Assembly (NCBI RefSeq): GCF_900142475.1
Contig: NZ_FRAY01000009.1
Location: forward strand, 1-64,000
DNA from: Fibrobacter sp. UWH4
GTDB taxonomy: Bacteria; Fibrobacterota; Fibrobacteria; Fibrobacterales; Fibrobacteraceae
Direction of reading: 5' to 3'
Length of the DNA: 64,000 nucleotides
Shown: positions 54,973 through 63,047 of the stretch, piece after piece
Position numbering within the stretch: position 1 is the stretch's first letter
Layout of the letters: the number at the start of each line of letters is the position of its first letter
Position numbers and translations under genes: made by a program
Notes under the pieces: model-generated
Databases searched by the model: none
Seen by the model: only the letters and a program-made list of their open reading frames with translations
What the model was told of the DNA's origin: nothing

Positions 54973-55718
54973 AAATGTCCCAAAAGATAAATATAGCCCT
55001 GTTCTCCAGCTTTGTGGTTACAGCCGTTTCGGGGGCGTTTATTTGGGGTTCTGATTTTTTGTCGAATCAGAATGTGCCGTGGCACATGCAGTCGGGTATA
55101 GACGAAGATTCTTTATCTACGTATGGGGAGAATGACTATCGGCTTTTGGATAAGCGTCCTGTGATCGCCCAGATAAATAGAAGCCAGAAAAAACAGGTTT
55201 TGATTCTCGTAGATTCATGGGGAGTTCCTCATGATAAATCAAAGCTAGAGAAAGAATTCTCGATATTCAATGATATTCCTCATGATTTCGCCATTCACCA
55301 CAGGATGGCAAACAGAACAAAACATGCAGAACGGGTGGAATACCGCAGAGACTCCTCTGACGCCCTGTTCCTGTTTGGAGGAGATTCTCTGGAATTTGGC
55401 AGATCTGAATATATGCAGGAAATCGGTTATTCTAGGCGGTTGTTTTTCCAGAAATGTAGCGACAGCCTTATGTTGGCTAAGTTGGATTCTGTTATGAGTG
55501 ATGGTGCGTTTTCTACCATAGCGTGGACGACTCAGGGTTCAAGATACAGTTCTGAAGATTCTCTAATGTCGACCCTTAAAGGGATTCGCAACTTGGCAAA
55601 AGAACATTCCGACGTTCGATTTGTAGTGCAAGGAACGCATCGTCCGATTCTTTGCTCCTCGGAGTACAAGCGTACGTTTTACGAACACTGGGTCCCGACG
55701 GTTGTATTAAATCCTTAA
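54969..55718 (+). CDS. Short sulfatase/phosphoethanolamine-transferase-like protein (pair A, second gene)
   Basis: 249 residues: one membrane helix (about residues 8-27), then an alkaline-phosphatase-superfamily-like domain. The parallel gene at 57076-58332 has ILVESWG, FLFGGDSLE, IAWTTTDTKF and IIQGDHNPIL; here these read ILVDSWG, FLFGGDSLE, IAWTTQGSRY and VVQGTHRPIL. The metal-ligand Asp of GDH is Thr here, and the four extra membrane helices of the paralogue are absent, so this copy may be inactive or have another role. Translation is coupled to the GT-C-like gene. Confidence 0.55.
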   Translation: MKMSQKINIALFSSFVVTAVSGAFIWGSDFLSNQNVPWHMQSGIDEDSLSTYGENDYRLLDKRPVIAQINRSQKKQVLILVDSWGVPHDKSKLEKEFSIFNDIPHDFAIHHRMANRTKHAERVEYRRDSSDALFLFGGDSLEFGRSEYMQEIGYSRRLFFQKCSDSLMLAKLDSVMSDGAFSTIAWTTQGSRYSSEDSLMSTLKGIRNLAKEHSDVRFVVQGTHRPILCSSEYKRTFYEHWVPTVVLNP

Positions 55719-55731
55719 GATAAGGTATATA

Positions 55732-55768
55732 CAAAAAAAGGTTCCCTTGTGCAGGGAACCTTTTTTTT
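55732..55768. terminator. Bidirectional terminator between pair A and the silent pilin cassette
   Basis: AGGTTCCC/GGGAACCT stem flanked by seven A and eight T, so it works on both strands. It separates the convergent ends at 55718 and 55787. Confidence 0.88.
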
Positions 55769-55786
55769 GTAAGGCGCTATGTGTGA

Positions 55787-56147
55787 TTACGACCCAATCT
55801 TGGAGAAGGACGGAGTCAGTTCTTCGCAACCGGAACCGGTCACAGATGCCGAGAATTCAACAGCGTCTGCAGCGGAGCCAGAGCTGGCCTTCATAACTTT
55901 AACATCCCAATGAGAGCCAGAACCGGATGCGCAATCATTCAACTTAACATTGGGTGTGGCGGTCCATGCAGCGGCTGCGGAGCCAGACAATGCTGCCGTG
56001 TTGTTGGTATAGGTACCCGGGTTGGTATAGGTAAAGTTTGTTGTGGCGCTATTCTTACCCGGAGCACTGTAGCCGATAATTGTGAAATTGCCATACTGAG
56101 AACCAGTTTCAGACACGAAAGCCTGCTGCAACTTCACGTAGGTACCT
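55787..56147 (-). pseudogene. Silent pilin cassette lacking leader and alpha1 helix
   Basis: Encodes the exposed part of a pilin: GTYVKLQQAFVSETGSQYGNF, IGYSAPG, TTNFTY, a different variable middle, then LNDC...SGCEELTPSFSKIGS and a stop. The prepilin leader, hydrophobic helix, promoter and RBS are absent. Its 5' boundary is four bases after the recombinase stop. The 5' 38 bases are identical to pilA and the last 45 are very similar, while the centre diverges. This is the layout of a donor for pilin variation (compare pilS cassettes or the Moraxella invertible pilin). Confidence 0.9.
56106..56143 (-). repeat. 38-bp inverted repeat, cassette copy
   Basis: Exact reverse complement of 52924-52961. 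The centres are 3182 bp apart in inverted orientation. Confidence 0.95.
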
Positions 56148-56150
56148 GCT

Positions 56151-56993
56151 TTATTTTAGCCTGTTGAACTTTCTCATTTCTTTGTCAAGGAATGTGTCAA
56201 CGAATTTTGCATAAATAAGAGTGGTCTCAACATTACGGTGCCCCAATAATTTACTTGTTGAAGGTAGTGATATTCCGAGCGTGATGCAGGTGGTTGCAAA
56301 GGTGTGCCTTGCCAGGTGGCAATGAATGTATTTGTGATAGCCGAGTTTTGGGGCCACCTTGCGGAGCGTCCTGTTGAAATGTGAATTCTCAACTACTTTA
56401 AAGACGGGGCCTTTTGTCAGTTTTTCGGGCAAGAGCAACCGCGCTTGGATTGGAATAGGAATGTATACCGGCTCTCCGGTTTTGTGAGTTTGTTTCCGTA
56501 TTTTCCAATCAAAAATTTCGGATGCATCGAGAGAAAGAAGGTCGCTGTATCGCAGACCGGTAAAGCAGCTAAACAGAAATACACCCATTACATTTTGTTC
56601 TGTTTCTGTAAGGAATTGCTTGTTGTCTAGGTAGTTTAGGTACAAGCGTTTAAGCTCGTTGATTGTAAGAAAATTTCGCCTTGAATAAACTCGGCCGACC
56701 TTTATATTTTCAAAAGGGTCTGTTTCGAACAGCTTGTCTGCAACCATTTTCCTTGTAAAAATTCTAAAAACAGACAAGGCCTTGGCCACAGTATTTGGCT
56801 TATCACCCTTTTGTTGCAAGAATGCTTTATAATTGCGAATAAAAGATTCATCGATGTCTTCGCAGTGGGCCTCTGGGTCAAAGTCCGTGACTTTCTTTAG
56901 GTTCCAATAATAGGTCCGCATTGTAGTGGGGGCCAAGTTTTCCTTGTAGTTTTCAAGGTTAAGGTATTTGAGGGCAGTGTCAAAGAATAGCAT
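56151..56993 (-). CDS. Tyrosine recombinase (phage-integrase family)
   Basis: Site-specific recombinase of 280 residues. A SAM-like N-terminal core-binding domain (about residues 1-100) precedes the catalytic domain with the full set: Arg in FTGLRYSDLL (about 151), Lys in HKTGEPVYIP (about 174), HLARH (about 226-230), His in LLGHRNVETT (about 253) and the nucleophile Tyr in LIYAKF (about 261). It is XerC/D- or Bacteroides-invertase-like in size. GGAG precedes the ATG. It ends four bases before the silent pilin cassette, which makes pilin inversion its probable job. Confidence 0.9.
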   Translation of the reverse strand: MLFFDTALKYLNLENYKENLAPTTMRTYYWNLKKVTDFDPEAHCEDIDESFIRNYKAFLQQKGDKPNTVAKALSVFRIFTRKMVADKLFETDPFENIKVGRVYSRRNFLTINELKRLYLNYLDNKQFLTETEQNVMGVFLFSCFTGLRYSDLLSLDASEIFDWKIRKQTHKTGEPVYIPIPIQARLLLPEKLTKGPVFKVVENSHFNRTLRKVAPKLGYHKYIHCHLARHTFATTCITLGISLPSTSKLLGHRNVETTLIYAKFVDTFLDKEMRKFNRLK

Positions 56994-57075
56994 GTTTTCT
57001 CCAGATGAGTGTCTTACAAATCCCCATTTAAGGGGCGCTCAAATTAAAAATATTCTGGAGATGCTGAAAATTATT

Positions 57076-58332
57076 TTAATTTAATATAATGTAAGGAACC
57101 CAGCGCTTGTAGAATTTGTTCTGAAATTCTGTCGGAGAAAGTATTGGATTGTGGTCGCCTTGGATTATGAACCGTGTTTTAGGGAATTTGTGCACGAGTC
57201 CAGCAATTTGCGCAAACGTGTTTTTTAGCTTGGTTGTGTATGTAGAATTGACGGAGTCCGCATTACTGTTATAAATGTCTGCGAATTCTTCCATTGGAAA
57301 TTTTGTGTCAGTAGTAGTCCATGCAATAAAGTGATTTTGTGTTGAATCGGTAAGAATGCTATCAATCTTAGAGACCATTGCCTGGTCGTTTAAACCATTG
57401 CCGTAGATGGATTCGCCAAAGCCAATGTTTTTGATGTATTTAAATCGGTAGTGCTCTAAGCTGTCTCCGCCGAACAAGAAGGTTGTTTGATAATCAAGCT
57501 CATTAAAAACTTTGGGTAAGAATAGCGTGTCTTTTTGCTTAGTGATTGAGTCGCGAGTGATAGCTTTGATTAAATCTTCGCGTTCTGCAGTTCGTGTGCG
57601 ACTGTACATGCGGTTATGTATACCTACTATGCTTGTGAAGCCTTTGAAGATTTCTAATTGCTTTTCGAATCGTTGAATGTTCAACGGAACGCCCCAACTT
57701 TCAACAAGAATTATTACGTTGTTGCGGGTTGTATCTACGAAATCTCGTGTGATAGTAACGGAATCGCTGACAGTATATTTTTGATGAAATTCTTTCGTGA
57801 TTTCACTGCGTTGCGCGGGTTTGGGAGTTGTACGTTCCAAATAGTCTATTGTCGGAAATTGAGCTAAGGGCTGTGCTGCATAGCGGTTATTGACCTCCAA
57901 ATGAAGTGCTAGCGCAATAAACAGAATGAAACAAATTGTATTGAATTTGAATGGCTTGAGTTGCCAGACCATTGCAATGGCGAGAGCGCATGTGATAAAT
58001 GGTATAATTCCATACCAATTAGCTTCCCAGTTTTTTATAGCGAGTAGATTCTGTAGGTCAAGCTTGGCCACAATAAAAAGCGTGATGATGGCTAAAGCTA
58101 ATAGAATTGCTGTTGCGAGGAATTTTACGAGAGTTTGCTTCGGCATTTGCAGAAAGCCTCGCAATGACGAGTTTGTTAGCTTGCTTTTAATGAATATAAT
58201 AAGCAACAGCAGTGCAAAATATTCATACCCGAACAATCCGCGGATAATGTCTTGCCCCTTCTCGAAAGTGAGTAAGAAAGGCACAATTGTTATAAGGGCG
58301 CTTGCAATTAGCGGATACAGGAGACGTTTCAT
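57076..58332 (-). CDS. Sulfatase/LtaS-like membrane protein (pair B, second gene)
   Basis: 418 residues: about five membrane helices (residues 5-160), then an alkaline-phosphatase-superfamily-like domain with NNVIILVESWG (about residue 204), FLFGGDSLEHYRF, IAWTTTDTKFP and FIIQGDHNPIL. This resembles phosphoethanolamine/phosphoglycerol transferases (EptA, LtaS), which modify surface glycans or lipids. Residues NSSLRGFLQ (about 54-62) are encoded by half of the genome's REP-like palindrome. Coupled to the preceding gene by ATGA. Full-length counterpart of the protein at 54969. Confidence 0.6.
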   Translation of the reverse strand: MKRLLYPLIASALITIVPFLLTFEKGQDIIRGLFGYEYFALLLLIIFIKSKLTNSSLRGFLQMPKQTLVKFLATAILLALAIITLFIVAKLDLQNLLAIKNWEANWYGIIPFITCALAIAMVWQLKPFKFNTICFILFIALALHLEVNNRYAAQPLAQFPTIDYLERTTPKPAQRSEITKEFHQKYTVSDSVTITRDFVDTTRNNVIILVESWGVPLNIQRFEKQLEIFKGFTSIVGIHNRMYSRTRTAEREDLIKAITRDSITKQKDTLFLPKVFNELDYQTTFLFGGDSLEHYRFKYIKNIGFGESIYGNGLNDQAMVSKIDSILTDSTQNHFIAWTTTDTKFPMEEFADIYNSNADSVNSTYTTKLKNTFAQIAGLVHKFPKTRFIIQGDHNPILSPTEFQNKFYKRWVPYIILN

Positions 58333-60050
58333 TGTTTGTTCTCCTGTGCATTGGCGATATTGACGAGTCTGTATTTATAGAAAGTCATTTCACCTATTTC
58401 TTTCAAGGTGTCCACGGCAACGCTGTCGTAGTAATGCCGTTGCAGAAAATCGACCAAGTGAGGCTCGTTCAATACGATTACGTTATCGTGAATCACGTCT
58501 TTCATTGGATTTTTTATGCCAAAGTCTGCTAAGGCCTCTGTAACCTCAGGTAAATAGGGTGTCCAGTATCCGAACGAGACTGTTCTGCAGTATTGCCCGA
58601 TGGGCTCTGCTAAGTAGGGCGGGTTGCGATGATGACTAAACCGCATAAAGGCGTTCATGCTAAGCAAAAACAGTTTGTCGGGTTGATTGTCGATGTAATC
58701 AAAAACTTGTCCGTAATCGGTAGAGTCTTCAATTGCTAGCGTTCTCATTCTGCCGCTGCTGGGGTCGCGAACCATTTCGCCGGAGGTTGCGTAAGCGTAT
58801 ATGTTGACAACAGCAATAATGGCAAGGATCGAATAGGTCAATTTACGAGGAATATTCAAGGATAATCTTCCGAAAAGTGGGATGGCTAGTATCGCCGCAT
58901 AAAGCCAAAACCCACTCTCTACGCGATAAACCAGCCGTCCAATAGAAAGTAGATGAGCCATTAGAGCGAGAACGATGGCGAGAGAAGTCCACAAATATAA
59001 AAATTTATTAGGATTGGTTATATATGCTATCAAACACAAAATAAACCATGTCCAAAAAAGAGGCGAATGAATGGAATGACTTAACGCGTTTAGTAAATTT
59101 CGGGGAATGAGTTGTGGTGGATTTGGGTCACGATATGCAGAAATGATATCTGTGTAACGTTTTAGGCTATCAACAGAAAAAACTTCGGTGTCGTAATGTA
59201 TCCATTCTTTGAGCATTTGGAAATCTTTTCCTGAAAGCCCAATTTCTTCTGCATCTTCATAAACTGCATTCTGATTAAAGTTCTCCTTATCACCTAGAGC
59301 CACACGGGGACCTTGAAATTTGACGAAGTCAGCATATTCGGGCGATTGGTAAATTTGTTGATCAAAATGGTGCATGGTGAATGCGCCCACGAACAGGATT
59401 GCTAATCCCACAATTACGCGCCATTTGGATTTCCAACAATGCTTGAAAATAAACAGCATCCCGAGGCAGAAGAACGGCATTCCCATCAAGAACGCCTGCC
59501 ACCGCATCACCGAGCCCCATAACATCAGAATTATGCTGAAAACGAAGGGAATATATTTCCTAACGTCATTGCGAGGAGCTTTGGCGACGAAGCAATCCAT
59601 TCTAGAGCATTGTATGACCCCGTACGCAAACAGCAACATCCCCGCCGCGCTCAGTATCGAGGCGCATTGCGTAAACTGCACAACCAGGTAGAAATCGCTG
59701 GCAAAGAGAGCAGTGAACAGCGTTGCGAGGATTGCTCCCCAGCGTTCCCCGCATCGCAGCAACAACACATATCCAATGACTGTAAACGAGAGAAAAACGG
59801 CGAACATCTCGCCGATGTAGTACCACCCGATTTTCGGAAAAAGATGGTATAGGGGCAAAAGGGCATAGCCGTAGATGGCGTTCACGAATATCAAGTGCGG
59901 GTTGTAGTCCGTACCCAGGGCTCCGGTGAGTCTTGCGGCCATGAAGTAGTCGTCAATCGCCCCGAACTTGAGGTCGCCAAAAACAAGGCATAATGCCAAG
60001 AAGAACAGGTTGATGGCTACGGAATAAGCTATGGCGCGTTTGATGGGCAT
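58329..60050 (-). CDS. GT-C-like polytopic membrane protein (pair B, first gene)
   Basis: 573 residues, about eleven membrane helices, paralogous over its whole length to 53329-54972: FGAIDDYFMAARLTG (D33-D34), YNPHLIFVN, QFTQCAS, MRWQAFLMG and a C-terminal domain ending FYKYRLVN. Residues about 151-163 (MDCFVAKAPRNDV) are the translation of a REP-like palindrome inserted in frame between two membrane segments; pair A lacks it. The ATG lies 26 bp from the divergent GT4 start. Function as for pair A, by inference. Confidence 0.6.
   Translation of the reverse strand: MPIKRAIAYSVAINLFFLALCLVFGDLKFGAIDDYFMAARLTGALGTDYNPHLIFVNAIYGYALLPLYHLFPKIGWYYIGEMFAVFLSFTVIGYVLLLRCGERWGAILATLFTALFASDFYLVVQFTQCASILSAAGMLLFAYGVIQCSRMDCFVAKAPRNDVRKYIPFVFSIILMLWGSVMRWQAFLMGMPFFCLGMLFIFKHCWKSKWRVIVGLAILFVGAFTMHHFDQQIYQSPEYADFVKFQGPRVALGDKENFNQNAVYEDAEEIGLSGKDFQMLKEWIHYDTEVFSVDSLKRYTDIISAYRDPNPPQLIPRNLLNALSHSIHSPLFWTWFILCLIAYITNPNKFLYLWTSLAIVLALMAHLLSIGRLVYRVESGFWLYAAILAIPLFGRLSLNIPRKLTYSILAIIAVVNIYAYATSGEMVRDPSSGRMRTLAIEDSTDYGQVFDYIDNQPDKLFLLSMNAFMRFSHHRNPPYLAEPIGQYCRTVSFGYWTPYLPEVTEALADFGIKNPMKDVIHDNVIVLNEPHLVDFLQRHYYDSVAVDTLKEIGEMTFYKYRLVNIANAQENKQ
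59563..59600. repeat. REP-like palindrome inside a coding sequence
   Basis: CGTCATTGCGAGGAGC...GAAGCAATCCA, the same family as 14697-14730 and 15041-15075. A half-copy lies at 58154-58171 within the neighbouring gene. Confidence 0.85.
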
Positions 60051-60076
60051 GCAGAAAATATATATTTATTTCTGTT

Positions 60077-61147
60077 ATGAATGTTCGCGTTTGTCAGGTA
60101 CTGCACGGGATTGTGGGCGGCGGTTCGGAACAGGTGGTTCTGAACTATTGTTCCCGCATGCGCGATATTCACTTTGATTTGCTTTACCAGTACGAACCGA
60201 ATCCGCAGATTTTGGAACGCTTTAACGAGGCCGGAATCAACTGCATCCAGATTCCCGACAAAGTGCATCATCCGCTAAAGCATCTGTGGACGATGTTCCG
60301 AATCTTTAGAAAGGGCCGCTATGATGTAGTCCATAGTCACTTGGATTGGTTCATGAATAGCTATGTGTGCTTCTTGGCTATGCTTGCCGGAATCAAGAAG
60401 CGAATTGCGCATCACCACCAAGCATACGGCAGTAACATCCTTTGCTCGCTAATGCGCATTCCCTGCAAACTCTTCGCTACCCATTGGTTGGCTTGCGGAG
60501 AAGCTGCTGCCATCAATGGCTGGGGGTGCAGCGCACTCAAGAAGGGCAAAGTGACGATTCTCCCCAATGCAATCGACCCTGAACGGTTTAAGTTTAGTGA
60601 ATCGACTCGACGTGAAATCCGGGAACGGTATGGAATCAGGGACGATGATTTTGTAGTAGGACACGTTGGCCGCTTTTACCCGCAAAAAAATCATGATTTT
60701 TTGATAAACGTCTTTGCGGCACTCCATAAACAAAAGGAAAATACAAAGTTGTTACTGTTGGGTAACGGCCCTATGCAGGAAAATATTAAACAAAAAGTTG
60801 AAACCTTGGGTTTAGCATCAGCCGTAATCTTCGCGGGCTTACAAAAAGATGTCGCCCCGTTTTATAGCGCAATGGACGCTTTTTGTTTTCCTTCGCTGTG
60901 GGAAGGATTGCCTATAACTCTTGTAGAAGCGCAATATAACGGACTGCCTTGCGAGATAAGCAAACATCTCTCAAAAGAGATTGATATTTCGAGTAGCATC
61001 ACTAGGATAAGTTTGATTTGTTCCGCGCAAGAATGGGCAAAAGTATTGTTGTTGCAAGTTGGAAAGCGTAATTACATAACGTGCAAAAAAACTCAATTTG
61101 ACATAAACGAAACTTATCCGCAACTTCAAATGTTGTATAAAGGATAA
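60077..61147 (+). CDS. Glycosyltransferase family 4
   Basis: GT-B transferase of 356 residues: VCQVLHGIVGGGSEQVVLNY, VVHSHLDWFMNSYVCFLA, HHHQAYG, LPNAIDPERF, VVGHVGRFYPQKNHDFLI and the donor-site PSLWEGLPITLVEAQYNGLP. The EpsF/CapJ-like pattern suggests capsule or exopolysaccharide synthesis. After about residue 295 the gene becomes AT-rich and codon use shifts, matching the LicD gene that follows three bases later. Confidence 0.92.
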   Translation: MNVRVCQVLHGIVGGGSEQVVLNYCSRMRDIHFDLLYQYEPNPQILERFNEAGINCIQIPDKVHHPLKHLWTMFRIFRKGRYDVVHSHLDWFMNSYVCFLAMLAGIKKRIAHHHQAYGSNILCSLMRIPCKLFATHWLACGEAAAINGWGCSALKKGKVTILPNAIDPERFKFSESTRREIRERYGIRDDDFVVGHVGRFYPQKNHDFLINVFAALHKQKENTKLLLLGNGPMQENIKQKVETLGLASAVIFAGLQKDVAPFYSAMDAFCFPSLWEGLPITLVEAQYNGLPCEISKHLSKEIDISSSITRISLICSAQEWAKVLLLQVGKRNYITCKKTQFDINETYPQLQMLYKG

Positions 61148-61149
61148 AG

Positions 61150-61965
61150 ATGGTTTTAGATGAAGTTACTTTAAAAAAATTACAAGCACGTTTAATGGAT
61201 TTAATGCAGAAAATTCATTTAATATGCGTAGAAAACAACATCCGCTATACAATGATTGGCGGAACGATGATCGGTGCTGTCCGACACCAAGGGTTTATTC
61301 CGTGGGATGACGACATCGACATAGGAATGCCTTATGAAGATTATAAAAAATTTATTGATGTTGTAACTTCGCATGAGTACGAAGGACTTGCTTTTGGAGT
61401 CCCTGGGGAGACGGAAGATTATTTTCAAACATTTGTGAAAGTCTTTGATACAACAACTACATTAAAAGAAAATAATCGAACAAAGAGCAAGCCCAAAGGG
61501 ATATTTATAGATGTTTTCCCATTAGCATTTGTTGGTAATACTAAATGGGAAGTTTTTTATAACGTGAGAAAATTCCGTTTTTGGCGAGACGTCTTGACAA
61601 GGAAGGATTATCATTTGTGTAAAGGATGGTTCTTTTTAGTAGAGTGGATATATATATTGCTGGGCAAATTTTTATCAACCGAAACATCTTTGAAACGCAT
61701 TCATGCTCATTATGAGAAACTGGCCTCCAAAAAAACATTGATGATGGCCGATTTAGATGGGAACAATAAGGGAATTGTACCAGCGTATCTCTTCGATGAA
61801 TTTACGCTATATGATTTTGAAAATTATCAGTTTTATGGCATGAAACGGGCGGACGAATATTTACGATGGGTCTTTGGAGACTATATGAAATTGCCTCCAG
61901 AAAATCAGCGAACTCCGCATCATATTGAATTTATGGATTTGAATAAAAGTTACTTAGACGATTGA
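61150..61965 (+). CDS. LicD-family phosphotransferase
   Basis: LicD nucleotidyl/phosphotransferase of 271 residues that transfers a CDP-linked polyol or choline phosphate onto a glycan. The core is YTMIGGTMIGAVRHQGFIPWDDDIDIGM (about residues 35-62), with the metal-binding DDDID, followed by DVFPLAF. The C-terminus FGDYMKLPPENQRTPHH is typical. Its 3' end overlaps the convergent epimerase gene by 16 bases. The TarI-like cytidylyltransferase nearby could supply its donor. Confidence 0.92.
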   Translation: MVLDEVTLKKLQARLMDLMQKIHLICVENNIRYTMIGGTMIGAVRHQGFIPWDDDIDIGMPYEDYKKFIDVVTSHEYEGLAFGVPGETEDYFQTFVKVFDTTTTLKENNRTKSKPKGIFIDVFPLAFVGNTKWEVFYNVRKFRFWRDVLTRKDYHLCKGWFFLVEWIYILLGKFLSTETSLKRIHAHYEKLASKKTLMMADLDGNNKGIVPAYLFDEFTLYDFENYQFYGMKRADEYLRWVFGDYMKLPPENQRTPHHIEFMDLNKSYLDD

Positions 61966-63047
61966 AGTTTCAACCTTAAGCTTGCAATAGTTCTTTCGAA
62001 CATTTCGTGCAAATCTGTTTTTGCAACCCAACCAAGACTGCTGATTTTGTCGGCAGCTAGAGATATTTTCATAGTTGGATTGTATCCGAATGCGGATTCG
62101 TCTTTGCTAAGGTCGAATTCTAATTGGCTTTGGCCTTTACCAAAATTTTCACAAACAAATTTTGCCATTCCCGCAATGCTGATTGTTGTGCCTGGATTGG
62201 CGATATTATAAGCTTCTCCAGAAGTTCCCTTTGCAAGAACAGTCAAGATTCCGGATACAGCGTCCGCAGTGTAACAATAGTTTCGTATTGTTTCACCCTT
62301 TGTGTGGAGGATGATGTTTCCGTTGTTGATGACGCTGCGTGCAAATTGCGCAAAAACCCTGTTATCCGAAGCTGACACGCCAGGACCAAAAGTTTGCGCA
62401 AGGCGAATGGTTTTAACGGGGACTTTGTATTCGGAAGCATAGGAAACGCACATGCATTCAGCCATTCTTTTGCTTTCAGAATATGAACTGCGAACAGATG
62501 TTGGGTTTAGGTATCCTAAATCAGTTTCATTTACATCCTGTTTTGTTGGCTTCCCATAATATTCCAGCGACGATAAATATGCGATTCCTAAGACATTGTT
62601 GTCTTTGGCAAACTCAAGGATGTTTCGTGTTCCCTGTATAGAAGTCCAAATCGTCTCCACGGGTTTGCTGACAAAATCTACAGATGATGTTGAACACGCT
62701 CCGTGAATTATGTAGTCAACTCGAGATGCTGTAATTGGATTGCAAACATCATTAACAACGATTTCAAAAAAATCTCTACCTAAGATGTCATGGAAAATTT
62801 GTTTCGCTTTAATTTCGTTTCTAACTAATGCTTTGATAGTAATTTTTGAATCAAACAGCCTATTCCGACAAGCTAGAGCTTTGATTAGAAGCGAGCCAAT
62901 TAAGCCGGTCGCTCCTGTCACTAGAATGGATTTTCCTTCAAAACAGCCCCAAGGGATAGAGCTATTCTGGGCGATTCTTTCGACATCTTGTTGAACATAC
63001 TTATCAAGTGAATCTTCAAGCATTTTAAAATCCGTATATTTGAGCAT
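61950..63047 (-). CDS. NAD-dependent epimerase/dehydratase
   Basis: Extended SDR of about 365 residues: an N-terminal helical extension, then SILVTGATGLIGSLL, HGACSTSS, the catalytic SSLEYYG and SYSESKRMAE, and C-terminal substrate loops. It follows the cytidylyltransferase gene on the minus strand; the ATG at 63047 would overlap it by 23 bases, while the ATG at 63023 starts two bases after its stop. In TarI/TarJ-type pathways the partner reduces a pentulose phosphate, but TarJ is an MDR, so this protein probably processes a different CDP-sugar. Confidence 0.8.
   Translation of the reverse strand: MLKYTDFKMLEDSLDKYVQQDVERIAQNSSIPWGCFEGKSILVTGATGLIGSLLIKALACRNRLFDSKITIKALVRNEIKAKQIFHDILGRDFFEIVVNDVCNPITASRVDYIIHGACSTSSVDFVSKPVETIWTSIQGTRNILEFAKDNNVLGIAYLSSLEYYGKPTKQDVNETDLGYLNPTSVRSSYSESKRMAECMCVSYASEYKVPVKTIRLAQTFGPGVSASDNRVFAQFARSVINNGNIILHTKGETIRNYCYTADAVSGILTVLAKGTSGEAYNIANPGTTISIAGMAKFVCENFGKGQSQLEFDLSKDESAFGYNPTMKISLAADKISSLGWVAKTDLHEMFERTIASLRLKLQSSK

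Noticed and set aside
55910-56167. Plus-strand frame through the pilin cassette
   Set aside because: Antisense of the cassette; Cys/Gly-rich artefact.
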